The notes under the pieces were generated by a model. It saw only the letters and a program-made list of their open reading frames with translations, made no database searches and was not told the origin of the DNA. Position numbers and translations under genes: made by a program. DNA of 7,717 bases from Gemmatimonadota bacterium (GTDB lineage Bacteria > Gemmatimonadota > Gemmatimonadetes > Gemmatimonadales > Gemmatimonadaceae): positions 1-7,717 of the forward strand of contig JAOUHR010000077.1 of NCBI GenBank assembly GCA_029884515.1, in the 5' to 3' direction. This document shows positions 1-6,600 of the stretch, piece by piece. Numbering within the stretch: position 1 is the first letter of the stretch; every line of letters begins with the position of its first letter.

Positions 1-2
1 CG

Positions 3-98
3 GCCACCACGCCCTTCCAGTTCACCGTCGCCGATGGCGCCATCGCCCAGCGGTGCGGCACCATCGTCATCTGGACGCGGGTTCCCGGGACACCCTGA
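3..98 (+). CDS. C-terminal fragment of an unidentified protein, 5' end outside window
   Basis: The plus-strand frame starting at base 3 is open from the window edge to a TGA at 96-98 and encodes about 31 residues beginning ATTPFQFTVADG and ending IVIWTRVPGTP. About 28 of the 31 codons end in G or C, as expected for a real gene in this genome. The alternating hydrophobic residues in FQFTVADG and TIVIW look like beta-strands. The last 32 bases overlap the 3' end of the converging minus-strand gene, whose closing codons include a rare AGA, as if that gene's tail had drifted into this one. I do not recognise the family. The alternative is a chance open frame over a short stretch; the codon pattern favours a gene but the sample is small. 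Confidence 0.45.
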   Translation, partial: ATTPFQFTVADGAIAQRCGTIVIWTRVPGTP

Positions 99-3000
99 CC
101 TCGCGCGCGCCGGCGGGCACCCGCGCGCGCGTCTCGGCACCGCCTGGCCAGCGCACCCAGACCTCCACCGGCACCTCGCGCATCCCGAGCACCTGCACCG
201 CGCCGTCCTCGGACCAGTAGCCCGCGCCGCGCTGCACCTCGCGCACCGGCCCCATCCCGTTGGCGTACACGAGTCGAACCTGCGCGCCGACGCCGTCCGG
301 GTTCCCCGGTGGACCATCCAGCCGCACGCGCAGCCCGGGCCGGGCGCCCCGGTTGCGCAGGAGCCGCGTCTGGTCGGCGTTCTGCGAGACCGCGAGGTCG
401 AGCCGGCCGTCGCCGTCGAAGTCGGAATAGGCCGCGCCCCGCTGGTCGCCGTACACGGTGATCCCAGAGGCCATGCCCGAGACGGGCGTGAGCCCTCCCT
501 CGCCGTCTCCGAGGAGCAGCAGTCCGCGTCCGCTGTCGTAACGCGGCAGGCCCACCGCCGTGGGGAAGAAGTTCTGGCTGAGGAAGAGGTCCTCGCGCCC
601 ATCCCCATCGAAGTCCGCGATGCCCGCGTACGATGCCGGCGCCAGCTGTGCGGGGGCGGGGAGCGCGCGCGACTCGAAGTGGTCGCCACGATTCAGGAAC
701 ACCATCTGGTCGAGCGACGACGCGGCGCGTTTCGAGGTGCGGGAAAGGCTGGGACCAAGCACCACGTCGATGCTCGCGTCCGCATACTCACCGAAGGTCC
801 GCACCCGTGAGGCGAGGTCGGGAATGGCCACGCGCGCGCGCGGGTAGCTGTTGAGCGGCGCGACCGCGCGGAGCCGCGGGTCGATGCGCGCGAGGAACAT
901 CTCCTGCTCGCCGGTCGAGCCGAACCGCCCGTAATAGACGAGCAGTGGGTTCGCGCTGTCGGCCGGCGTCATCGTGTTGCGTCCCCAACTCGTCGCCACG
1001 AGGTCGAGGCGGCCGTCGCCGTCGAGGTCGCCGGCCGCGATGCCGTTCCACCGGCTCGTGTGGCCGTCGAGTCCCAACGAGGGCGGCGCGCGCCGCAGCC
1101 GTCCGCCAGTGTTCATGAAGACGGTGACGGGGCCCCACTCCACGGCCAGCACCAGGTCGGGCTGTCCGTCGCCCGTGAGGTCCGCGAACATCGCGGACGA
1201 CACGAGTCCGATGTCGCGAAGCGGCGCGGTGTTCGCCGTGTCGAGCACATAGCGGCCGCCGTCATTGCGGTAGAGCGCCGAGCTCGCCGGCGAGGGATAC
1301 TCCCCCGGCACCGCGCGGCCGCCGACGAAGAGGTCGAGGTCCCCGTCGCCATCGTAGTCGCCGAGCGCGAGCGGTCCGGTGGCCGAGGTGCGCGCGGGCA
1401 CGACACCCTCGACGGCCGCCCCCACGCGCCCGCCGGCGACATGGGCCTCGACCACGGCCGAGACCGGCGCGCCTTCCCAGCTCGACACCCCGATGAGCAG
1501 TCGCGTGCCGGACGCCTCGGGGAGCCCGAGGATCGTCGTGAGGTCCGCGGCGGCCACCGGTCCCGCTTCCGGCTCCCAGCGCAGGCGGCCGCGGTCGTTG
1601 CGGAAGACGCCGAGCCGACCGCCGCGACCGGCGCCGACGAGGAGATCATCGTCGCCGTCGCGGTCGAGGTCGAACCAGGTCACGCCGGGACCGAGCTGCG
1701 AGAGCGCGTTGGGAAGGAGGAACTGGCGATCCCAGTCGTCGAAGGCGGGATCCACGTGTCGGTGCCCGCCGAGCTCCGCGCTCGCATCCACGAAGAGACT
1801 CGGTGCCGCGGCACCCGGCGGCGGCGCGGGCGTCGGGGCGGGCGGCAGCGCCCCGTCCTCGCGGATCTCATAGTGCCGGCCGGGCCGCACGGCATCGATC
1901 GTGGTCCGCCGCCCGTCGCGCCAGGTCACCTCGAGCGTCGCCGAGTCCGCGGCGCCCATCGCGAACGCCGCCTCGTAGTCGCTGTGCGAGAGGTAGAGCC
2001 CGCCGGCGACCACCTCGTGATCCTGCAGCGGCACCGCGCCTCCGAGGAGCCGGATCCTCGCGCCCACCGCGTGGGTGTTCGGCGCCGCACCGACGAGCCG
2101 CACCGAGATGCGCGGCGCGGTCGCGTCGTTGCGGAGCACGAGCGCCGGCGACCGGAGCCGGTTCACCACCACGTCGAGGTCGCCGTCGCCGTCGAGGTCC
2201 GCCTCGGCGGTGCCGTGCGAGATGTCCTCCTCCGTGCCGAAGTGCCACGCGTCGCCTGCGGCCTCGAAGGTGGCGTCGCCCCGATTGCGGAACGCGATGT
2301 TCTTGATGCGGAGTGGCGGGAACTGCCACAGGAGTCGTTTCCAGTCCACCTCGTTGAGATGGTTCTGCAGGCGCTCCATCACGTCGGCGTCCATGATGTC
2401 CCAGAGATGCCCGTTGGTCACCAGGATGTCCTGCCACCCGTCGAGGTCCACGTCGAGGAACATCGTCCCCCACGACCAGCCGCTCGCCTGCACACCGGCC
2501 GCGGCCGCCGCCTCGGCGAAGGTCCCGTCGCCGCGATTCAGGAAGAGCGTGTTCCGCTGCTGCTGCAGCGCGAGCTCACCCTCGCCCGGGACCTTGGGCA
2601 GGGCGCTGTGAGTGGGGATCTGCGTCTTGATGCGGCGCGGATCGCCGAGCATGTCCACCTCGAACACATCGGGCCGCCCGTCACCGTCCACGTCGGCGAT
2701 GTCCACGCCCATCGAGGAGTTGCTCATCTGGCGCAGCGACCGCCAGTCGGCGAGGCGGAAGCGGCCCTTCCCGTCGTTCTGGAAGAGGAGGTCGGGGTCC
2801 TCGAAGTCGTTCGCCACGAAGAGCTCGGGCGCGCCGTCACCGTCCAGGTCGGCGAACTTGGCGCCGAGCGCGAACGACTCGGGGGCGTCCGTGAGCCGAC
2901 GCCCGGCGGCGTCGAGGAACCGCCCGCCGGTCATCGGCTCGGGCACCAACCGGCCCCCGGCGTTCCGGTAGAACTCATCCCGCGCCGCGCGCTGCGTCAT

Positions 3001-3762
3001 CCGGAGCCCGCCCATGTCCGGCCGCAGCACCACCTTGTAGTCGCGCGCGTGCTCCGGCACCACCTCGTACTTGCCGGGCCCCACCTGCCGCACCATCTGG
3101 TTGAACGCGCGCAGCTGCGGCGGGATCGAGTCGTCGATGTTGTACGCCTTGTAGTTCGCGACGTAGAGGTCGAGCCATCCATCGCCGTCCACATCGGCTG
3201 CCGTGAGCGTGGTGCCGCCTCGGCCCACGCTGTCGAGCCCGAGGTCGCGCCGCTCCGCGAAGTGGCCCGCGCCGTCGTTCACGAACAGCGCGTTCGGTCC
3301 GGTGGTCGCGAGCAGGATCAGGTCGAGGTCCCCGTCGCCCTCCAGGTCCACCAGCGTCGATCCGGTCGAGTAGCGGTCGCAGGCGCCCACGCCCAGCGCG
3401 GCCGTCACGTCCTCGAAGCGGAACCCACCGAGGTTCCGGTACATCGCGTTGCACCCCTCGGTGCGGGTGAGGAAGATGTCCACCAGCCCGTCCCCGTCCA
3501 CGTCGCCGAGCGAGACGCCCCCGCCCTGGCCGAGGATCCGGTTCCCGGCCAGCACCGAGTCGCTCACCGTGTTCTCGAAGGTGACGCCGCTCCGGCGTCC
3601 CTGCATCTCCGTGAACCCGACGGAACCGCGCGCGACCGGGAGCTCACGCCACCGGTAGCCTGCTTCGTCGTGCCAGGGTCCCGGCGGGCCGGGCGCGTCG
3701 GAACCGCAGGACAGGGCCAGTGCCCCGGCGACCGCCACCGACGCGAGCGCCCAGGCCCTCAT
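67..3762 (-). CDS. Giant FG-GAP/VCBS propeller lipoprotein with two ASPIC/UnbV domains (CRTAC1-like, tandem)
   Basis: This 1231-residue protein is probably exported and lipid-anchored: the N-terminus MRAWALASVAVAGALALSCG has a lipobox-like ALSC with Cys19. Two similar units follow. Unit 1 (about 45-635) has seven Asp-rich loops of the DxDxDGxxD type that bind calcium in FG-GAP/VCBS repeats, starting near residues 87, 139, 190, 305, 357, 437 and 522, then an ASPIC/UnbV domain (about 552-632). A Pro/Ala linker (638-653) leads to unit 2 (about 655-1225), with loops near 698, 802, 861, 912, 1050 and 1114 and a second ASPIC/UnbV domain (about 1144-1222) containing VWVRWPGG. Such proteins fold as beta-propellers and are usually extracellular or surface binding modules; no catalytic motif is visible. 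I chose the ATG at 3762 because the signal peptide begins there and the ATG overlaps the stop of the haloperoxidase gene (ATGA). The frame stays open upstream to about 4410, but only in the shadow of that gene. The partner or ligand is unknown. Confidence 0.93.
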   Translation of the reverse strand: MRAWALASVAVAGALALSCGSDAPGPPGPWHDEAGYRWRELPVARGSVGFTEMQGRRSGVTFENTVSDSVLAGNRILGQGGGVSLGDVDGDGLVDIFLTRTEGCNAMYRNLGGFRFEDVTAALGVGACDRYSTGSTLVDLEGDGDLDLILLATTGPNALFVNDGAGHFAERRDLGLDSVGRGGTTLTAADVDGDGWLDLYVANYKAYNIDDSIPPQLRAFNQMVRQVGPGKYEVVPEHARDYKVVLRPDMGGLRMTQRAARDEFYRNAGGRLVPEPMTGGRFLDAAGRRLTDAPESFALGAKFADLDGDGAPELFVANDFEDPDLLFQNDGKGRFRLADWRSLRQMSNSSMGVDIADVDGDGRPDVFEVDMLGDPRRIKTQIPTHSALPKVPGEGELALQQQRNTLFLNRGDGTFAEAAAAAGVQASGWSWGTMFLDVDLDGWQDILVTNGHLWDIMDADVMERLQNHLNEVDWKRLLWQFPPLRIKNIAFRNRGDATFEAAGDAWHFGTEEDISHGTAEADLDGDGDLDVVVNRLRSPALVLRNDATAPRISVRLVGAAPNTHAVGARIRLLGGAVPLQDHEVVAGGLYLSHSDYEAAFAMGAADSATLEVTWRDGRRTTIDAVRPGRHYEIREDGALPPAPTPAPPPGAAAPSLFVDASAELGGHRHVDPAFDDWDRQFLLPNALSQLGPGVTWFDLDRDGDDDLLVGAGRGGRLGVFRNDRGRLRWEPEAGPVAAADLTTILGLPEASGTRLLIGVSSWEGAPVSAVVEAHVAGGRVGAAVEGVVPARTSATGPLALGDYDGDGDLDLFVGGRAVPGEYPSPASSALYRNDGGRYVLDTANTAPLRDIGLVSSAMFADLTGDGQPDLVLAVEWGPVTVFMNTGGRLRRAPPSLGLDGHTSRWNGIAAGDLDGDGRLDLVATSWGRNTMTPADSANPLLVYYGRFGSTGEQEMFLARIDPRLRAVAPLNSYPRARVAIPDLASRVRTFGEYADASIDVVLGPSLSRTSKRAASSLDQMVFLNRGDHFESRALPAPAQLAPASYAGIADFDGDGREDLFLSQNFFPTAVGLPRYDSGRGLLLLGDGEGGLTPVSGMASGITVYGDQRGAAYSDFDGDGRLDLAVSQNADQTRLLRNRGARPGLRVRLDGPPGNPDGVGAQVRLVYANGMGPVREVQRGAGYWSEDGAVQVLGMREVPVEVWVRWPGGAETRARVPAGAREVRVSREPASR
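2173..2199. repeat. 27-base direct repeat encoding a calcium-loop motif, copy 1
   Basis: These 27 bases, coding for the DLDGDGDLD loop in the large propeller gene, are identical to 6943-6969 in the other ASPIC gene, in the same orientation about 4.8 kb apart. The identity probably reflects the same peptide with strongly biased codons rather than a mobile sequence. Other loops (for example around 1003-1030) are near matches. Confidence 0.7.
3759..3762 (-). other. ATGA stop/start overlap coupling the haloperoxidase and propeller genes
   Basis: On the minus strand the TGA of the haloperoxidase gene (3761-3759) overlaps the ATG of the propeller gene (3762-3760). The bases just upstream of this ATG are C-rich and hold no GGAG-like ribosome binding site. 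Translation of the second gene therefore probably depends on ribosomes finishing the first (termination-reinitiation), which would tie the amounts of the two proteins together. Confidence 0.8.
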
Positions 3763-5234
3763 CGGATGGGCGTCGCGGGGAAGCGCGCGATGACCTTCTC
3801 CCCTATGCAGGCGCCCAGCGCGCGGCCGTTCAGGTCGCCGAACGGGTAATGGATGCCGCCATAGATCCGCGAGATGCCGGCCTCGTTCGCCGCGGCGCGC
3901 GGATCCTCGAAGTGGCGCACCGTGTGTCCGATGGAGATGCTCGTGCTGTCGTCGAACGCCGCGGGGCCCACGAACGACGTGAGCGTCACCGCCGCGGCCG
4001 CGGACTGCGTCGAGTGCGCCGAGGGATACTCCGGGAAGGGCGGCGTGGGGATGAGCGGCTCCCACTTGGGATCGATCACGCGCCGGATATACATGCGCGG
4101 CCGGATGAGATTGATCGTGTACTTGTAGCCGAAGGCGGCGATGAAGGCATCCGCCTGCGCGAGCGCCGTGGCCATCGCGATGCGCGCGGCCGCCGGGCCC
4201 GGGATCCGCTGCTCCCGGATGATGAGGCTCGCGATGGAGAGCCAGTGGCCCACCGGCGTGCCGCTCTCGCCCCCGTTGTCCGCCCAGTAGAGGGCGATGG
4301 TGCGCTGCTCGTCCGTGAGCGTGGCGCGCACGTCGTGCACCCGCTTCGCCGCCGCGTAGAACTCCGAGGCCGAGTCCGTGGAGTACGGCGGGTGCGGTGC
4401 CGCCTGGCACTCGTCCCAGCGCGCGAGCACGAAGGGGCGGTTCTCGCGCCAGTACGGTTCAGCCGCACCCGACATGTTGACCGCGGGAAGGTCACGCGTG
4501 GCTGCCGATTTCGGGCGGCTGAGGATCAGGCCGCGGTCGCTCGCCGCCCCCGGCCGCAGCTGGTTCGCCGGGTTGTCGAGCGCCACCATCTCGCTCGTAC
4601 CTGACATGTTCTGCGTCGCGAACGTGTTCGCCGGCGCGTCGTTCTTCCAGAGCGCGGGGCCCTCGGGGGCGACGTACGGCCGGCCGCGCGTGGCGTCGAA
4701 CCCGTCGCGGCGCGACCAGGCGACGATCGCGAGGCCCACCGCGCGGCCGAGGGCCGCGGAGCGCTCGCGCGTGCGCGTGGAGACGCCGGCCTCGACCCGG
4801 GCGTCCACAAGGGAATCCGCGAGGCGCGCCACCGAGGAGCGCGTCGTCGGCAGCGACCCCGCGAGCAACGAGTCCATCACCACGCGCTCGGCCTCCACGG
4901 CCGTGATGGTCATGTCATGGTCCCGCGGCCGATCGGCCCGCGGCAGGGAGTCGAGCCCGTTCACCTTGCCGGCCACCGGCGGGAGCTCCGGGTTCGCGGC
5001 GACCATGCCGGCGTAGAGCGCGGTGGTCGCATAGGCGAGCACCCGCGAGGCCACGGGAGGCGAGAGGCGTTCCACGCGCACGGCCCCGTACCAGGTCCGG
5101 ACCCACTGCGTGAGCATCGCCGCGTCCGGCTCTGCGGGCCGGCCGCAGCCCGCCGCGAGCGCGAACGCGAGCGCGACCGCAACCCGGAGCGCAGCCCGGA
5201 GCGCGGCCGTGCGGGGCGTGTGGCGTCTGTGCAT
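3759..5234 (-). CDS. Vanadium-dependent haloperoxidase-like lipoprotein (PAP2 superfamily)
   Basis: This is a 491-residue protein. The N-terminal stretch ALRVAVALAFALAAGC with Cys30 is a lipoprotein-type signal (Ala, not the usual Leu, at -3). The PAP2/vanadium pocket is complete: K371-X6-R378-P379, then PPFPEYPSAHS with S405, A406 and H407, then S455-R456-X5-H462. By family knowledge these bind vanadate (or phosphate in the phosphatase relatives), with the His of PSAH and the last His acting in catalysis or metal ligation. The stretch EPYWRENRPFVLARWDEC...PHPPYSTDS...YWADNGG (259-322) is typical of bacterial haloperoxidase homologues. The family oxidises halide with hydrogen peroxide to hypohalous acid, but sequence alone does not exclude phosphatase activity or give the halide. 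The usual Gly of PSGH is Ala here. Two NMSG copies (209-212, 253-256) flank a region that looks longer than I expect for the family. The ATG at 5234 starts the signal peptide; codons upstream to about 5870 only shadow the divergent gene. It is the first gene of a two-gene operon. Confidence 0.92.
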   Translation of the reverse strand: MHRRHTPRTAALRAALRVAVALAFALAAGCGRPAEPDAAMLTQWVRTWYGAVRVERLSPPVASRVLAYATTALYAGMVAANPELPPVAGKVNGLDSLPRADRPRDHDMTITAVEAERVVMDSLLAGSLPTTRSSVARLADSLVDARVEAGVSTRTRERSAALGRAVGLAIVAWSRRDGFDATRGRPYVAPEGPALWKNDAPANTFATQNMSGTSEMVALDNPANQLRPGAASDRGLILSRPKSAATRDLPAVNMSGAAEPYWRENRPFVLARWDECQAAPHPPYSTDSASEFYAAAKRVHDVRATLTDEQRTIALYWADNGGESGTPVGHWLSIASLIIREQRIPGPAAARIAMATALAQADAFIAAFGYKYTINLIRPRMYIRRVIDPKWEPLIPTPPFPEYPSAHSTQSAAAAVTLTSFVGPAAFDDSTSISIGHTVRHFEDPRAAANEAGISRIYGGIHYPFGDLNGRALGACIGEKVIARFPATPIR

Positions 5235-5242
5235 GATCCTGA

Positions 5243-5270
5243 AAGCTATATCCGTCGGCGCCGCTGTCAC
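5243..5270 (-). promoter_or_regulatory. Candidate promoter for the haloperoxidase operon
   Basis: On the minus strand GTGACA (5270-5265) is one base from the TTGACA -35 consensus. It is followed after 16 bases by TAGCTT (5248-5243), a weak -10 (3 of 6). The same bases read TAGCTTTC, one mismatch from the TAnnTTTG element of Bacteroidetes-type promoters. This is the only AT-rich spot in the intergenic region. The element ends only eight bases before the ATG at 5234, so the transcript would be nearly leaderless. An AGGA lies just two bases before the ATG, too close for an ideal ribosome binding site. Confidence 0.3.
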
Positions 5271-5379
5271 CCGGGAGCTGCGCCCGCCGCTTTCCATCTG
5301 GCGGCGCGGCAGGGGGCGTGTAGGTTGGCACGGGACGCAACGACCCTCGGCAGGCCCGTCCCGAATCGCCCATCCTCGC

Positions 5380-5383
5380 GGAG
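5380..5383 (+). promoter_or_regulatory. Ribosome binding site GGAG for the GTG-started lipoprotein
   Basis: GGAG lies seven bases before the GTG at 5391, the ideal distance. Together with the signal peptide that starts exactly at this GTG, it fixes the start of the gene, although the frame is open much further upstream. Confidence 0.6.
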
Positions 5384-5390
5384 TCCCCCC

Positions 5391-5933
5391 GTGCACCGAC
5401 TCGCCCTGATTCCCCTCGCCGCCCTCGTCGCTTGCGGTGGCTCGACCACCACCTCGGGCCGGCGCGACGTCACCACCGTCACCGTCGGCGGCGCGGAGGG
5501 CGGCTCGCTCCGCATCCGCAACGACTACGAGGCGACTTCCGCGATCATCGGGCTGCCGATCGACAAGGTGTGGGCCCTGCTCCCCGAGGCCTTCGACACC
5601 ATCGGCGTCGCCGTGACGGTGCGCGACCCGAGGCAGCGGCTCTTCGGGACCGACGGCGTGAAGGTGCGGCAACGCATCGGCGGGGTGCCGCTCAGCCGCT
5701 TCTTCGACTGCGGCACCACGCAGGTGGGCGCGAACGCCGACTCGTACGAGATCTTCCTCACGGTGATGACGCAACTGAAGCCGGCCGAGGGCGATTTCAC
5801 CACGATGGAAGTCACCGTGACGGCGCGCGCGCGGCCGGTGGCCTTCTCGCAGGGCTACTCGGACTGCCAAGACAAGTCCACGACGCTCAACGAGCGGCTC
5901 TTCTCGGTGGTGCGGCGGCTGGCGGTCCGGTAG
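5391..5933 (+). CDS. Small putative lipoprotein of unknown function
   Basis: This 180-residue protein starts at GTG. MHRLALIPLAALVACGG is a canonical lipoprotein signal (lipobox LVAC, Cys15), followed by a Ser/Thr/Gly-rich tether (about 16-35), so the mature protein is probably lipid-anchored in the envelope. The folded part (about 38-180) has an amphipathic segment, LPIDKVWALLPEAFDTIGV (55-73), then strand-like segments including LFGTDGVKVRQRIGGVPLSRFFDCG and SYEIFLTVMTQLKP. The order 'polar residue-x-W-x-LL, short helix, Gly-Val, strand, G-x-x-V' loosely recalls BamC/NlpB-like repeats, but this is only a resemblance. Cys107 and Cys159 could form a disulfide. I see no catalytic motif. It is divergent from the haloperoxidase operon and may share its control region. 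It ends 24 bases before the convergent neighbour's stop, with no terminator visible between them. Confidence 0.85.
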   Translation: MHRLALIPLAALVACGGSTTTSGRRDVTTVTVGGAEGGSLRIRNDYEATSAIIGLPIDKVWALLPEAFDTIGVAVTVRDPRQRLFGTDGVKVRQRIGGVPLSRFFDCGTTQVGANADSYEIFLTVMTQLKPAEGDFTTMEVTVTARARPVAFSQGYSDCQDKSTTLNERLFSVVRRLAVR

Positions 5934-5957
5934 GACTCGCGCCAGCCGCGCCCTCGA

Positions 5958-6569
5958 TCAGCGCGCTGGTGGACCGCCGGGCCGGCCACCCGGGCGCCCG
6001 CCGGGGGGCCCGCCAGGCCCGCCGCCCCTCCGGCCCGCGCGCATCTTCTCCTCGATCGTCTTGTCCGCGTCCTTGGCCTGCTTCTCGAGCAGCTCCTTCG
6101 CGGCGGGCTGCTGCGCATCGCCCAGCACAGCGAGCGACGCCGCCGCGTCCGCCGCGTAGTTGGCCCGCAGGTCGGTCACCGCCTTAGTGAAGGCCTCCCG
6201 GGCCGCGAACGCCTTCACTCGCTGATCCTCGCCGCCGCCCGAGGAGCGCATCTCCTTGCGCAGCGAGTCCGTCGCCTCGAAGAGCGACGCGTCGCGTCCG
6301 TTGCCGGCGGTCTCCATCTCCTTGAGCTTCGCGACCTGCGCCTCGGTGAGCTTGAGGTCCTTCTTCTTCTCGAGGATCCGCGTGACGGGGTTCATCTCCT
6401 CCAGGTCCTTCTTCGAGAGCACCTGGGCTGACGCCGAAGGCGAGGACCTGCCCAGCTTGTCCCAGTCCGGCGGGGCGGTCCCGCGCTTCGGCTCCCTCGA
6501 CTGGGCGGCAGCGGATCCGGCGATGAGGACGAGCGAGACGACTGTGCCGACGACGAGACGGTATCGCAT
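5958..6569 (-). CDS. Exported LTxxQ-motif protein, possibly Spy/CpxP-like, with Gly/Pro/Arg-rich tail
   Basis: This 203-residue protein has a Sec signal peptide, MRYRLVVGTVVSLVLIAGSAAA, with likely cleavage after Ala22 (AAA-QS). The mature part is charged and mostly helical. DLKLTEAQVAKLKEME (71-86) contains the LTxxQ signature of the periplasmic Spy/CpxP chaperone and sensor group. A second, degenerate copy may be LGDAQQPAAKELLEKQ (149-164). The C-terminus from about residue 180 is a disordered Gly/Pro/Arg-rich tail with GGRP repeats. The ATG at 6569 is preferred because the signal peptide starts there; an in-frame GTG at 6593 would add eight residues (MDPYLERT) before the signal. The ribosome binding site is weak (GAG nine bases upstream). 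The gene lies 31 bases after the stop of the FG-GAP/ASPIC gene on the same strand, so the two probably form an operon. Export is well supported; the chaperone role is inferred from one motif. Confidence 0.85.
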   Translation of the reverse strand: MRYRLVVGTVVSLVLIAGSAAAQSREPKRGTAPPDWDKLGRSSPSASAQVLSKKDLEEMNPVTRILEKKKDLKLTEAQVAKLKEMETAGNGRDASLFEATDSLRKEMRSSGGGEDQRVKAFAAREAFTKAVTDLRANYAADAAASLAVLGDAQQPAAKELLEKQAKDADKTIEEKMRAGRRGGGPGGPPGGRPGGRPGGPPAR

Positions 6570-6600
6570 GGTGCGCTCGAGGTAGGGGTCCACGACGCTG

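Larger units (their letters stand above)
5235..5390. promoter_or_regulatory. Divergent intergenic region between two lipoprotein genes
   Basis: These 156 bases separate the starts of the haloperoxidase gene (leftward) and the small lipoprotein gene (rightward), so they should hold both promoters. Besides the leftward candidate at 5243-5270, there is a short inverted repeat, CGCCGC (5285-5290) and GCGGCG (5301-5306), around a ten-base loop. It could be a protein-binding site, or may be chance in GC-rich DNA. A TTGGCA at 5325-5330 resembles a -35 box for the rightward gene, but no convincing -10 follows at normal spacing. No small ORF or RNA was seen. Confidence 0.5.

Noticed and set aside
1003..1030. 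GTCGAGG-type runs considered as a CRISPR or intergenic repeat array
   Set aside because: They lie inside coding sequence, are unevenly spaced, and each encodes an FG-GAP calcium loop.
1060..3849. A very long plus-strand open frame (about 929 codons) opposite the propeller gene
   Set aside because: It is antisense to repeated Asp/Gly codons, which read as Val/Ala/Glu-rich low-complexity peptide on this strand. It has no domain or signal sequence, and the minus-strand frame has clear homologous domains throughout.
3763..4410. Upstream extension of the propeller protein by 216 residues
   Set aside because: The extra residues are Arg/His/Gly-rich shadow translation of the haloperoxidase gene; the lipoprotein signal and ATGA overlap place the start at 3762.
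3720..4604. Plus-strand open frame (about 294 codons) opposite the haloperoxidase
   Set aside because: Its translation is Arg/Ala-rich without motifs, while the opposite strand encodes the full PAP2 signature.
4917..5390. Upstream extension of the small plus-strand lipoprotein
   Set aside because: The extension is antisense to the haloperoxidase N-terminus. The GTG at 5391 has a well-spaced GGAG and is followed at once by a canonical lipoprotein signal.
5235..5870. Upstream extension of the haloperoxidase by 212 residues
   Set aside because: It reads through the divergent promoter region and antisense to the small lipoprotein gene, giving low-complexity sequence. The signal peptide begins at the ATG at 5234.
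5934..5957. Bidirectional terminator between the convergent genes
   Set aside because: The 24-base gap contains no stable inverted repeat followed by a T run on either strand.
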